A DNA stretch of 11,898 bases from Candidatus Caccousia avistercoris. Lineage in GTDB: Bacteria; Bacillota; Clostridia; Oscillospirales; Acutalibacteraceae. Every line of letters begins with the position of its first letter. Position 1 is the stretch's first letter. Shown here piece by piece: positions 1-5,388 of the stretch. The position numbers and the translations under genes were made by a program. The notes under the pieces are model-generated. The model made no database searches and was not told the DNA's origin. It saw only the letters and a list, made by a program, of their open reading frames with translations. The stretch covers positions 1-11,898 of the forward strand of contig DVMK01000047.1 in NCBI GenBank assembly GCA_018715025.1. Reading direction: 5' to 3'.

Positions 1-373
1 AATAGTCGAAGCCGTTCTGGTTGGGGCGGCTGCCTTCCTTCAGGCCCAGGTGCCACTTGCCCACCAGGGCGGTCTGGTACCCTTCCTTCTTCAGGGCAGA
101 GGCGATGGTGGGCGCTTCCGGCGTCAGGCCCGAGGCCTTCCGGTGGCCCGCCAGAATCGCCCGCACCCCCGCGTGGCCCGGGTACCTGCCGGTGAGCAAG
201 GACGCCCGGGAAGGGGAGCACACCGGGCTGTTGGAGTACCAGCTGGTAAACCTGGCGCCGGAGGCCGCCAGCCCGTCGATGTTGGGGGTGCAGAAGTCCC
301 GGCACCCCATGCAGGACAAATCGCCGTACCCCTGGTCGTCTGTCATAATTAAAATTACGTTTGGCTGTTTCAA
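1..373 (-). CDS. Type I sulfatase (arylsulfatase A family), N-terminal part
   Basis: The first 124 residues of a sulfatase; the gene runs off the left edge of the window. Sulfatases hydrolyse sulfate esters, often on host mucins or glycosaminoglycans in gut bacteria. Seen here: the N-terminal metal-binding Asp pair in 'LIMTDDQGYGD' (D12, D13), and the sulfatase signature 'CSPSRASLLTG', whose Cys52 is the residue converted to formylglycine, followed by 'GKWHLG' near residue 105. Because the modified residue is Cys, not Ser, in an anaerobe it would need a radical-SAM anaerobic sulfatase-maturating enzyme, not seen in this window. I choose a TTG start at 373-371, since AAGGAGG lies about 8 nt upstream and the next in-frame ATG (residue 10) would remove the conserved first strand. 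There is no signal peptide at this start, so a cytoplasmic location is suggested. The substrate cannot be told from this part. Confidence 0.93.
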   Translation of the reverse strand, partial: MKQPNVILIMTDDQGYGDLSCMGCRDFCTPNIDGLAASGARFTSWYSNSPVCSPSRASLLTGRYPGHAGVRAILAGHRKASGLTPEAPTIASALKKEGYQTALVGKWHLGLKEGSRPNQNGFDY

Positions 374-403
374 TGGCTTCTCCTCCTTATATGGTTCCAT
401 ACC

Positions 404-430
404 GGCAGCCCCGCCCATGCCGGGGCCGCC
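404..430 (-). other. Stem-loop at the 5' end of the sulfatase transcript
   Basis: A 10-bp stem (404-413 with 421-430) closes a 7-nt loop. The single imperfect pair is A-C on the plus strand but a G-U wobble on the minus strand, so the fold is better on minus. It lies immediately downstream of the predicted minus-strand promoter at 437-465, so it would form the first nucleotides of the sulfatase mRNA, where such hairpins can protect against 5'-end decay. On the plus strand it is followed by TCTTTT, so it could also stop antisense transcription. Confidence 0.45.
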
Positions 431-436
431 TCTTTT

Positions 437-465
437 ATCGTACCGCCGGCAGAATATTTTTGCAA
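437..465 (-). promoter_or_regulatory. Sigma-A promoter of the sulfatase gene
   Basis: Read on the minus strand: -35 TTGCAA (460-465), a 17-nt spacer, and -10 TACGAT (437-442). Transcription would start near 430, giving a leader of roughly 57 nt that ends in AAGGAGG before the TTG start. The spacing and the -10 match are good; the -35 matches at four of six positions. Confidence 0.55.
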
Positions 466-584
466 GAGGAATATTTCTTCCTGCCTAAAATCCGGATTTT
501 TATAAAATTTTGCATACCGTGTAGCATCCTCCTGCGAAATCGTAGGATATTATTGAGGGAAGCCGGAAAGGAGACGGTGAGAGG

Positions 585-752
585 ATGGACGACGAAAAGA
601 TTATCGAACTGTTTTTTGCGCGCTCTGAACAGGGCATACGGGAGCTGGACAAGAAGTACGGAGTGGTCTGCCGCAGCCTCTCTTACAACATTGTAAACAG
701 CAGGCAGGACGCGGAGGAGTGCGTCAACGACGCTTACCTGGGGGCGTGGAAA
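585..752 (+). pseudogene. Truncated sigma-70 family sigma factor (N-terminal remnant)
   Basis: About 56 codons starting 'MDDEKIIELFF' and reaching 'NDAYLGAW' read as the N-terminal part of a common clostridial sigma-70/ECF-like sigma factor, covering sigma region 2.1 and part of 2.2. Intact relatives are about 170-190 residues and continue into regions 2.3-2.4 and sigma-4. Here similarity stops at about 752 and the frame then runs antisense through the lexA terminator and 3' end, stopping at 1025, so promoter-recognition and DNA-binding parts are missing. The start is supported by GAAAGGAG at 566-573. The short inverted repeat ATCCT/AGGAT (526-530, 544-548) lies upstream, but I see no clear promoter. 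The likely cause is a deletion that joined the gene to the lexA terminator. A translated 146-residue fusion is possible but is probably not functional. Confidence 0.8.
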
Positions 753-796
753 CAAAAAACAACAGAGAGGGCGCCCGCCGTTTCCGGCAGGCGCCC
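751..796 (-). terminator. Rho-independent terminator of lexA
   Basis: A 12-bp GC stem (769-780 with 785-796) closes a GAAA tetraloop when read on the minus strand. The one non-Watson-Crick pair is a G-U wobble on minus and a mismatch on plus, which fixes the orientation. On the minus strand it is followed by TCTCTGTTGTTTTTTG, a slightly delayed U-rich tract. It begins 16 nt after the lexA stop codon. Confidence 0.85.
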
Positions 797-812
797 CATC
801 TATTTTCCCCCT

Positions 813-1394
813 TTAATAATACCGGATGACAGCTACCACCTTTCCCAAAATCATCACGTCCTGGGCGTAGATGGGCTCGTACTCCGGGTTTTCCGGCTGA
901 AGGCGGATGCGGCCTTCCTCCCGGTAAAAGGTTTTTACGGTGGCTTCCTCCCCCAGCAGGGCCACGGCGATTTCCCCGTCCCGCACGACGGGGGTTTTCT
1001 GGGCCACCACAATGTCGCCGTCTAAAATTCCGGCCATTTTCATGCTTTCGCCCCGCACGTTCAGGGCAAAATATTCATAGCCGCCGCCGTTGGGCGGGGA
1101 AAAGGGGATGTACCCTTCGATGTGCTGTTCCGCCAAAATGGGCTGTCCGGCAGCCACGCGGCCTACCACCGGCACCTGCAGGACGGTTTTTTCCCCCACA
1201 ATGTGGATCGCCCGGTTCAACCCGGCATCCCGCACAATGTACCCCTCCCGTTCCAGGGTTTTCAGGTGGGCGTGCACGCTGGACGTGGACTTCAGCCCTG
1301 TGGCCTGGCAGATTTCCCGCACGGTGGGCGGCAGCCCGTCCTGGGCCCGGCTCTTCAAATAATCATATACCTTTTGTTGACTTTTTGTCAGCAT
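813..1394 (-). CDS. lexA: LexA, SOS transcriptional repressor with autoprotease
   Basis: A 193-residue LexA of normal length. It represses DNA-damage genes and, when stimulated by RecA filaments, cleaves itself. Seen: an N-terminal winged helix-turn-helix (about 1-65) with 'PPTVREICQATGLKSTSSVHA'-type recognition region; the cleavage bond Ala82-Gly83 in 'VAAGQP'; and the serine/lysine dyad Ser117 ('RGESM') and Lys154 ('TVKTF') in the C-terminal S24 peptidase domain. The ATG start at 1394 follows GGAGGAG at good spacing. It is monocistronic: promoter at 1678-1706, terminator at 751-796. A palindrome overlapping the promoter -35 box suggests autoregulation, as is usual for lexA. Unusual is the leader of about 275 nt, which carries a cluster of GC-rich repeats. 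No recA, dinB or other SOS gene is adjacent. Confidence 0.97.
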   Translation of the reverse strand: MLTKSQQKVYDYLKSRAQDGLPPTVREICQATGLKSTSSVHAHLKTLEREGYIVRDAGLNRAIHIVGEKTVLQVPVVGRVAAGQPILAEQHIEGYIPFSPPNGGGYEYFALNVRGESMKMAGILDGDIVVAQKTPVVRDGEIAVALLGEEATVKTFYREEGRIRLQPENPEYEPIYAQDVMILGKVVAVIRYY

Positions 1395-1416
1395 AATCTT
1401 CTCCTCCTACCTCCCC

Positions 1417-1539
1417 ACGCCTCCGGCGGGCACCTCCGGTGGGGGTTCCGCGCGCCTCCGGTGGGGGCTTCGCGCGCCTCCGGCGAGGACTTCACGCACT
1501 GGCCGCGCGCCTCCGGCGGGGACTTCACGCACTGGCCGC
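1417..1539. repeat. GC-rich repeat cluster in the lexA leader
   Basis: Five copies of the core CCTCCGG begin at 1420, 1433, 1455, 1477 and 1510; each sits in a near-palindromic CCTCCGGYGG. The last three intervals are 22, 22 and 33 nt, all multiples of 11. The last two units (1474-1506 and 1507-1539) are 33-nt tandem copies that differ at one base; the two before them are 22-nt, degenerate copies. The cluster lies between the lexA promoter and the lexA ribosome site, so it is transcribed as part of the lexA leader. There are no uniform repeats with variable spacers, so it is not a CRISPR array. Confidence 0.85.
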
Positions 1540-1677
1540 GTCCCGCGGCCTTGGGCTGGGTGCGGAACGCAGGCGCGCCGCCCGCGTTTGGGTCGCGGTT
1601 CGGTCAAGATTGTTAGCAGCCGACAGGGCGAATGGGAAAATTTCTGTTTTGGCCCGCGCTGCATCCTTTCTGGAATG

Positions 1678-1717
1678 ATTATATCATATCCATGCAGAAA
1701 AATCAAACAAATGTTTG
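1678..1717 (-). promoter_or_regulatory. lexA promoter with overlapping LexA-box-like palindrome
   Basis: Read on the minus strand: -35 TTGATT (1701-1706), 17-nt spacer, -10 TATAAT (1678-1683), a near-ideal sigma-A promoter. The 14-bp interrupted palindrome CAAACAAATGTTTG (1704-1717) overlaps the -35 box. Known Gram-positive LexA boxes have the form CGAAC-N4-GTTCG; this site keeps the AAC-N4-GTT core and symmetry but has A/T in place of G/C at the next position. Position and symmetry suggest the LexA operator; the assignment is inference. Confidence 0.65.
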
Positions 1718-1797
1718 CAATAATTCAGACAAAAAGATCATCGAAATATTTTAAAGAATATTCATAGCATCGTAACAACTGATTTTGGCCTTTTGGG

Positions 1798-1923
1798 TAT
1801 AATATAACCGTAGTCAAGGAAATGGAGCCGCACCATTCTTTGATTCATGTTCTACCCTCCTCAATATACCCTCAAGCAAAGGAAAAAGGCCGGGCCGCAA
1901 GGTTCGGCCTTTTTCTTTTGCTT
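1798..1923 (+). ncRNA. Possible small RNA or attenuated leader upstream of spoIIQ
   Basis: A consensus -10 box TATAAT lies at 1798-1803, though no good -35 stands at the usual spacing (1775-1780 is ACAACT). A start near 1810 followed by the strong terminator at 1874-1923 would give an RNA of about 115 nt. No ORF with a ribosome site lies on the plus strand in between. Since I see no convincing promoter between the terminator and the SpoIIQ start at 2003, the unit may be either a separate small RNA or a leader whose readthrough feeds spoIIQ. I recognise no known RNA family. Confidence 0.3.
1874..1923 (+). terminator. Strong intrinsic terminator, 19-bp stem
   Basis: Arms at 1874-1892 and 1905-1923 form a 19-bp stem with a single G-U wobble on the plus strand (a mismatch on minus) around a 12-nt loop. 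The 3' arm itself contains the U-rich tract CCTTTTTCTTTT, and the 5' arm holds the complementary A-rich run. It lies 60-80 bp upstream of the SpoIIQ ribosome site, so it must end a short transcript that starts between lexA and here. Confidence 0.8.
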
Positions 1924-2002
1924 CCGCCGCTGGGCAAAATTTATTTCCTCGGCATATTTCCGCCCGCCGCAGGCAAAAATAGGGGCGGAGGTGCAGTGAA
2001 GC

Positions 2003-2794
2003 ATGAAAATTCAGAAACAGCATGGAAAAAATACAAAGGGCTTCTACATGGCGCTGGGAATCTGCCTTTTGGCCGTAGGGGTGGCGGCCTGGACCACCTA
2101 CGACAGTGTGGTAAGCTTTACCGCCCAGGAAGATTCCTCCAGCAGCCAGACGGAGTACCAGGCCACAGAGAAAACGGTCAGCGGCGTGAAGGAGCCGGCC
2201 TCGCAGCCCAGCTACCAGGCCGAGTCCCAGGCCGTGTCGAAAATCCCCGTCGTCAGCGAGCCGGAATCACAGCCGGCGCCTTCCTCCGCCCTCTCTGAGC
2301 CGGCCCCTGAGCCAGAGTCGGAGCCAGAGCCCGCGGAGCCCGCCGCCGTGACGCCCCAGCAGCCAGAGGAAGAGGAGCCGCCCGCCCCGGACACGCCGGA
2401 TTCCCTCGCCTACCCCATTGGCAAGAGCGTTTCCGAAACATTCAGCGGGGACAACCCGGTTTACTCAGAAACCATGATGGACTGGCGGGTGCACAGCGGG
2501 GTGGACATTCCCGCCCAGCCTGGCGAAACCGTGGCCGCCTCCTGTGGGGGCACCGTTTCCTCGGTGACGCAGGATGAGCTGTACGGCGGCTGCGTTACCG
2601 TGACCCAGGGCGAGCTGCAGGTTTCTTACTGCGGGCTGGACAGCATCGCGGTGAAGCAGGGCGACCTGGTGGCCCAGGGCCAGGCACTGGGCGTGCTGGG
2701 CAGCGTTCCCTGCGAAAGCGCAGACGGTTCCCACCTGCATTTCGCCGTGAAGCGTTCCGGAAAATGGATCGATCCCCTGGAGCTTTTGGAATAA
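2003..2794 (+). CDS. spoIIQ: SpoIIQ-like membrane-anchored M23 (LytM) family protein
   Basis: A 263-residue protein with a short cytoplasmic tail, one membrane segment (about 14-31), a long Glu/Pro/Ser-rich linker (about 42-135) and a C-terminal M23 domain (about 137-262). The 'DWRVHSGVDI' context and the ending 'HLHFAVKRSGKWIDPLELL' resemble SpoIIQ, the forespore partner of mother-cell SpoIIIAH in the engulfment channel. Zinc ligands His164, Asp168 and His246 are present, with His244, but the conserved His of the usual 'YxHL' motif is Gly211 ('YCGLD'), so peptidase activity is doubtful; some SpoIIQ proteins are likewise degenerate. The ATG at 2003 follows GGAGGTG (1987-1993). It has its own terminator at 2807-2841. 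If expressed in the forespore it should have a sigma-F/G promoter; none is clear. It could instead be a general cell-wall-binding M23 protein. Confidence 0.65.
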   Translation: MKIQKQHGKNTKGFYMALGICLLAVGVAAWTTYDSVVSFTAQEDSSSSQTEYQATEKTVSGVKEPASQPSYQAESQAVSKIPVVSEPESQPAPSSALSEPAPEPESEPEPAEPAAVTPQQPEEEEPPAPDTPDSLAYPIGKSVSETFSGDNPVYSETMMDWRVHSGVDIPAQPGETVAASCGGTVSSVTQDELYGGCVTVTQGELQVSYCGLDSIAVKQGDLVAQGQALGVLGSVPCESADGSHLHFAVKRSGKWIDPLELLE

Positions 2795-2806
2795 GCAGCG
2801 GCTGAC

Positions 2807-2841
2807 AGCCCGGGATTCTGCTTGCAGTGTCTCGGGCTTTT
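2807..2841 (+). terminator. Terminator after the SpoIIQ-like gene
   Basis: Arms 2807-2815 and 2830-2838 form a 9-bp stem with one G-U wobble; a further CTGC/GCAG stem (2818-2821 with 2824-2827) extends it through the loop. It is followed by a short TTTT tract. It starts 12 nt after the stop codon. Confidence 0.7.
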
Positions 2842-2879
2842 CCGCGCCCAAATTCTCCCCCGCCCCTGAAAAAAAGAGA

Positions 2880-2908
2880 TTCCCAAAACAGGAAAATCAT
2901 ACTATAAT
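2880..2908 (+). promoter_or_regulatory. Promoter of the divergent cysteine-synthase unit
   Basis: -35 TTCCCA (2880-2885), 17-nt spacer, -10 TATAAT (2903-2908). Transcription would start near 2915, giving a leader of about 43 nt. The DUF975 promoter at 5283-5311 has the same -35 and -10 hexamers at the same spacing. No riboswitch or T-box is visible in the short leader. Confidence 0.6.
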
Positions 2909-2957
2909 AGAAAGAGCAAATTTTTTGATTCATGCCATTTGGTAAAGGGGAAACACC

Positions 2958-3890
2958 ATGATTTACGATTCTGTTTTGGGGGCTATGGGGCACACGCCGG
3001 TCATCCGGCTGAACCGCATGGCAGACCCGGAGGGCGCGCAGGTGCTGGTGAAGTTCGAGGGCCTGAACGTGGGCGGCTCCATCAAAACGCGCACCGCCTT
3101 TCAAATGATTGAGAACGCGGAACGGGAAGGGAAAATCGGCCCTGACACGATCATTGTGGAGCCCACCAGCGGCAACCAGGGCATCGGCCTGGCGCTGATT
3201 GGGGCCGTGAAGGGCTACCGGACCATCATCATCATGCCCGATTCCGTCAGCGAGGAGCGCCGCAAGCTGGTGCGCCATTACGGCGCCCAGGTCATTTTGA
3301 TCCACGACGACGGCAACATCGGCGACTGCATCCAGGCCTGCCTGGACACCGCCCTGCGCATGGAGGAAAACGACCCCAACGTGTTTGTGCCGCAGCAGTT
3401 TTCCAACCCCGGCAATTTAGAGGCCCACCGCTACCACACCGCGGCGGAAATTTTAGAGCAGGTGGCCGGGCCGATTCACGGCTTCTGCTCCGGCGTGGGA
3501 ACCGGGGGCACCATCAGCGCCATTGGGGAGGTGCTCCGCTCTCAGAACCCGGGCATGCTCATCTGGGCGGTTGAGCCGGAAAACGCCGCCATTTTGTCAG
3601 GGGGCAGCGTGGGCACCCACCTGCAGATGGGCATTGGGGACGGGGTCATCCCTGAAAATCTGAACCAGCGCATCTACGACGACATCTGCATCGTCACCGA
3701 CGAGGAAGCCATTGAAACCGCCAAGGACCTGGCCCGGCGTGAGGGCCTCATGTGCGGCATTTCCAGCGGGACCAACGTGGCCGCCGCCCTGAAAATGGCC
3801 AAAAAGCTGGGCAAGGGCAAAACCGTGCTCACCATTCTGCCAGACACGGCAGAGCGTTACTTCAGCACGCCCCTGTTTGGGGAGGAATAA
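2958..3890 (+). CDS. Cysteine-synthase family PLP enzyme with altered TSGNQ loop
   Basis: A 310-residue fold-type II PLP enzyme of the CysK family. The PLP Lys is Lys43 in 'NVGGSIKTRTA', the phosphate loop is 'GVGTGGT' (179-185), and the 'GISSG' Ser is near 270. Two substrate-side motifs differ from O-acetylserine sulfhydrylase: the loop reads TSGNQ (70-74) not TSGNT, and Lys43 is followed by TR rather than DR; the ending has 'LPDTAERYFST' instead of 'LPDTGERYLST'. As other positions are well conserved, it should be active, but perhaps on another substrate or as a lyase/desulfhydrase. The ATG follows AAAGGGG (2944-2950). The HTH gene starts 36 nt downstream, without a terminator between, so the two are probably co-transcribed. 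A canonical CysK lies at 9949-10878. I assign family with confidence but not the substrate. Confidence 0.88.
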   Translation: MIYDSVLGAMGHTPVIRLNRMADPEGAQVLVKFEGLNVGGSIKTRTAFQMIENAEREGKIGPDTIIVEPTSGNQGIGLALIGAVKGYRTIIIMPDSVSEERRKLVRHYGAQVILIHDDGNIGDCIQACLDTALRMEENDPNVFVPQQFSNPGNLEAHRYHTAAEILEQVAGPIHGFCSGVGTGGTISAIGEVLRSQNPGMLIWAVEPENAAILSGGSVGTHLQMGIGDGVIPENLNQRIYDDICIVTDEEAIETAKDLARREGLMCGISSGTNVAAALKMAKKLGKGKTVLTILPDTAERYFSTPLFGEE

Positions 3891-3926
3891 AGCCCGCCCT
3901 GGGGAGAAGAAAGGAAGTGGACGGCA

Positions 3927-4361
3927 ATGGGGGAACAAATTTCCATCCGTATTTACCGGTATGACGGGGAGGAGGAAGCGGCGGCGGTATTCTCCTTCTT
4001 CCCCGAGGAGGAGGGGAACGACGACGGCGGGCGGGACTACCTGCTCCCCGCCGGGTATACGATTGATTCGGCGGAGGGCGTCCCCTTCGTGCGGGGGGAA
4101 GCCCCCTGCTCCCTGCAGAGCTACAACGGCCTGCCCATGCTGGTGGACGAGGGAAAAAAGCGCGCCTTCCTGCTGGAGCGGGAGAAAAAGATTACCCGCC
4201 TGCGGGAAAAGGCGGGGCTCAGCCGGGCCCAGCTGGCAGAAGCCCTGGGCGCCACCCAGCTGGAGGTGTACCGCTGGGAAATGTACGAGGAAGAGCCCGG
4301 CACCGCTCTGCTGGGGCGCATTGCCAGGGCCCTGGGCTGCCGCACGGAGGATTTGACCTGA
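3927..4361 (+). CDS. Small protein with N-terminal unknown domain and C-terminal XRE-type HTH
   Basis: A 144-residue acidic protein. The C-terminal third (about 88-143, 'ITRLREKAGLSRAQLAEALGAT...') is a Cro/C1-type helix-turn-helix; the C-terminal position of the HTH is less usual than an N-terminal one. The first 85 residues, including 'YLLPAGYTIDSAEGVPFVRG' and 'CSLQSYNGLPMLVDEG', match no domain I recognise; a small beta-rich fold is possible. The ATG start follows AGAAAGGAAG (3908-3917). It lies 36 nt after the TSGNQ-type cysteine-synthase gene and shares its terminator at 4370-4422, so it is likely the second gene of that operon and may regulate it or sense a related metabolite. An alternative is an orphan antitoxin-like protein; no toxin gene is next to it. 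Confidence 0.8.
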   Translation: MGEQISIRIYRYDGEEEAAAVFSFFPEEEGNDDGGRDYLLPAGYTIDSAEGVPFVRGEAPCSLQSYNGLPMLVDEGKKRAFLLEREKKITRLREKAGLSRAQLAEALGATQLEVYRWEMYEEEPGTALLGRIARALGCRTEDLT

Positions 4362-4369
4362 AAACAGAA

Positions 4370-4422
4370 CCCGCCCTGCCCGGCGTGAAGCCATTTCACA
4401 TGCCGGCAGGGCGGGATTTTTT
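4370..4422. terminator. Terminator between convergent HTH and DUF975 genes
   Basis: Arms CCCGCCCTGCC (4370-4380) and GGCAGGGCGGG (4405-4415) pair perfectly over 11 bp, followed on plus by ATTTTTTG. On the minus strand the hairpin is followed by TTCTGTTTTC, so it may also stop DUF975 transcription, which ends only 20 nt away at 4442. The plus orientation is the stronger. Confidence 0.85.
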
Positions 4423-4441
4423 GCATTTTTTATGAGTGATT

Positions 4442-5227
4442 TCAATATCTGGGCGGCGGCGGAGGGGCCAGGTTCAGCTCGGCGGGGGTGACGCAGCCGC
4501 TCTGCAGCAGGTTTTCCCGCAGGCACACATAGAGCTCGGCGCCTGTGGCCCTGTAGTAGGGGTTCACGAAGGTGGCGCCCACAAAGGGCACCAGAAAGCC
4601 CAGCAGGTACCAGCCCAAAAAGCTTAAATCCAGGGCGAAAATGCGCCCCTTCTGGCCCTGGGTCATCATGCTGCTGATTTCCCGGGCGCGCTCCCCCGTC
4701 AGATTGGGGTTGTCAGAGAGAAGGTACGGCACCATATAGTATTCATAGGACTTCACAATGCCGGGAATCAGGAACAGCAGCGACCACAGCCAGATGAACA
4801 GGTTCGTCACGAACATGGCCCCCACCGTGCGGCTGTAGCCGGCGGTAAAGCCGGTTTTTACCAGCTTCAGGTCCACGTGGCCGAACCGGTTGTGCACGAA
4901 AAACCGGCACGCGCCCACCTGCAGGGGATACACCACGAAAATGCACAGGATATAGTACAGGAACTGGGTGGCGTTCACCCGGTTGTAGACGGAGTTGAAC
5001 TGCTCGATATAGCCGTAGAGCTGCGCCGGGGTGGGCTCTATCTCTTCCAGGGCCAGGCGGAACAGCTCTGTGTAGACAGGGAGTATCACCATGAGCATGG
5101 CCACGGTGGTGAGAATGGAATACAGCAGGGGGAGGGCGGTCTCTGCCAGGCTGGCCAGGTAGCCCTTCCCATACCGGCCCCGCAGGGCATATTTGGCGTT
5201 TTGTTTCAGCAGTGCGCTGGTCCACAT
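4442..5227 (-). CDS. DUF975 family integral membrane protein
   Basis: A 261-residue polytopic protein. Membrane segments are visible at about 32-52, 88-110, 135-157 and 200-222. Family landmarks are 'IPGIVKSYEYYMVPYLL' (154-170), the 'LSFLGW' motif (201-206) and 'NPYYRAT' (222-228), as in DUF975 proteins of Firmicutes, whose function is unknown. The C-terminal end is proline-rich ('LAPPPPPRY'). I place the start at the ATG at 5227, directly after GGAGGAG; an upstream in-frame start at 5407 would add 60 residues lying over the promoter at 5283-5311 and unlike the family. The gene is convergent with the HTH gene and divergent from araB, and appears to be transcribed alone. Confidence 0.88.
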   Translation of the reverse strand: MWTSALLKQNAKYALRGRYGKGYLASLAETALPLLYSILTTVAMLMVILPVYTELFRLALEEIEPTPAQLYGYIEQFNSVYNRVNATQFLYYILCIFVVYPLQVGACRFFVHNRFGHVDLKLVKTGFTAGYSRTVGAMFVTNLFIWLWSLLFLIPGIVKSYEYYMVPYLLSDNPNLTGERAREISSMMTQGQKGRIFALDLSFLGWYLLGFLVPFVGATFVNPYYRATGAELYVCLRENLLQSGCVTPAELNLAPPPPPRY

Positions 5228-5282
5228 AAATAAACTCCTCCTTTCCGCGCAGGGCGGAAGCGATGAATCCTCTTCGCCTTTC

Positions 5283-5311
5283 ATTATAAGGCAAACCAGG
5301 CCAAATGGGAA
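5283..5311 (-). promoter_or_regulatory. Promoter of the DUF975 gene
   Basis: Read on the minus strand: -35 TTCCCA (5306-5311), 17-nt spacer, -10 TATAAT (5283-5288). Transcription would start near 5276, giving a leader of about 50 nt with GGAGGAG before the start. It falls inside the longer open frame, which supports the start at 5227. Confidence 0.6.
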
Positions 5312-5324
5312 GAAAAATTTTTCT

Positions 5325-5346
5325 GCCGGGCCGGTGCCGGGCCGGT
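5325..5346. repeat. Perfect 11-bp tandem duplication between divergent promoters
   Basis: GCCGGGCCGGT occurs twice head-to-tail (5325-5335 and 5336-5346). It lies upstream of the DUF975 -35 box and upstream of the predicted araB promoter, in the middle of the divergent intergenic region. The 11-bp spacing puts the copies on the same DNA face, as for a protein-binding site, but a simple slippage duplication is as likely. Confidence 0.7.
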
Positions 5347-5388
5347 ACTTCCCCCGCCTTATCCGCCGATATTTTTTGAAAAGAACCA

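Noticed and set aside
21..488. Plus-strand frames over the left end
   Set aside because: They are shadows of the sulfatase gene, which has the family signatures on the minus strand.
1417..1539. CRISPR-like repeats
   Set aside because: Intervals vary (13, 22, 22, 33 nt), there are no unique spacers, and no cas genes are present.
1407..1706. A 99-residue minus-strand frame with 'REVPAGGARP'-like repeats
   Set aside because: It overlaps the lexA promoter and its repeats come from the GC-rich DNA repeats; 22-nt intervals would shift the frame, and it has no supported start or family.
1841..2933. Shared 11-mer TTTGATTCATG near 1840 and 2926
   Set aside because: Several 11-base matches are expected by chance in 12 kb, and the two copies do not sit at equivalent positions relative to promoters or starts.
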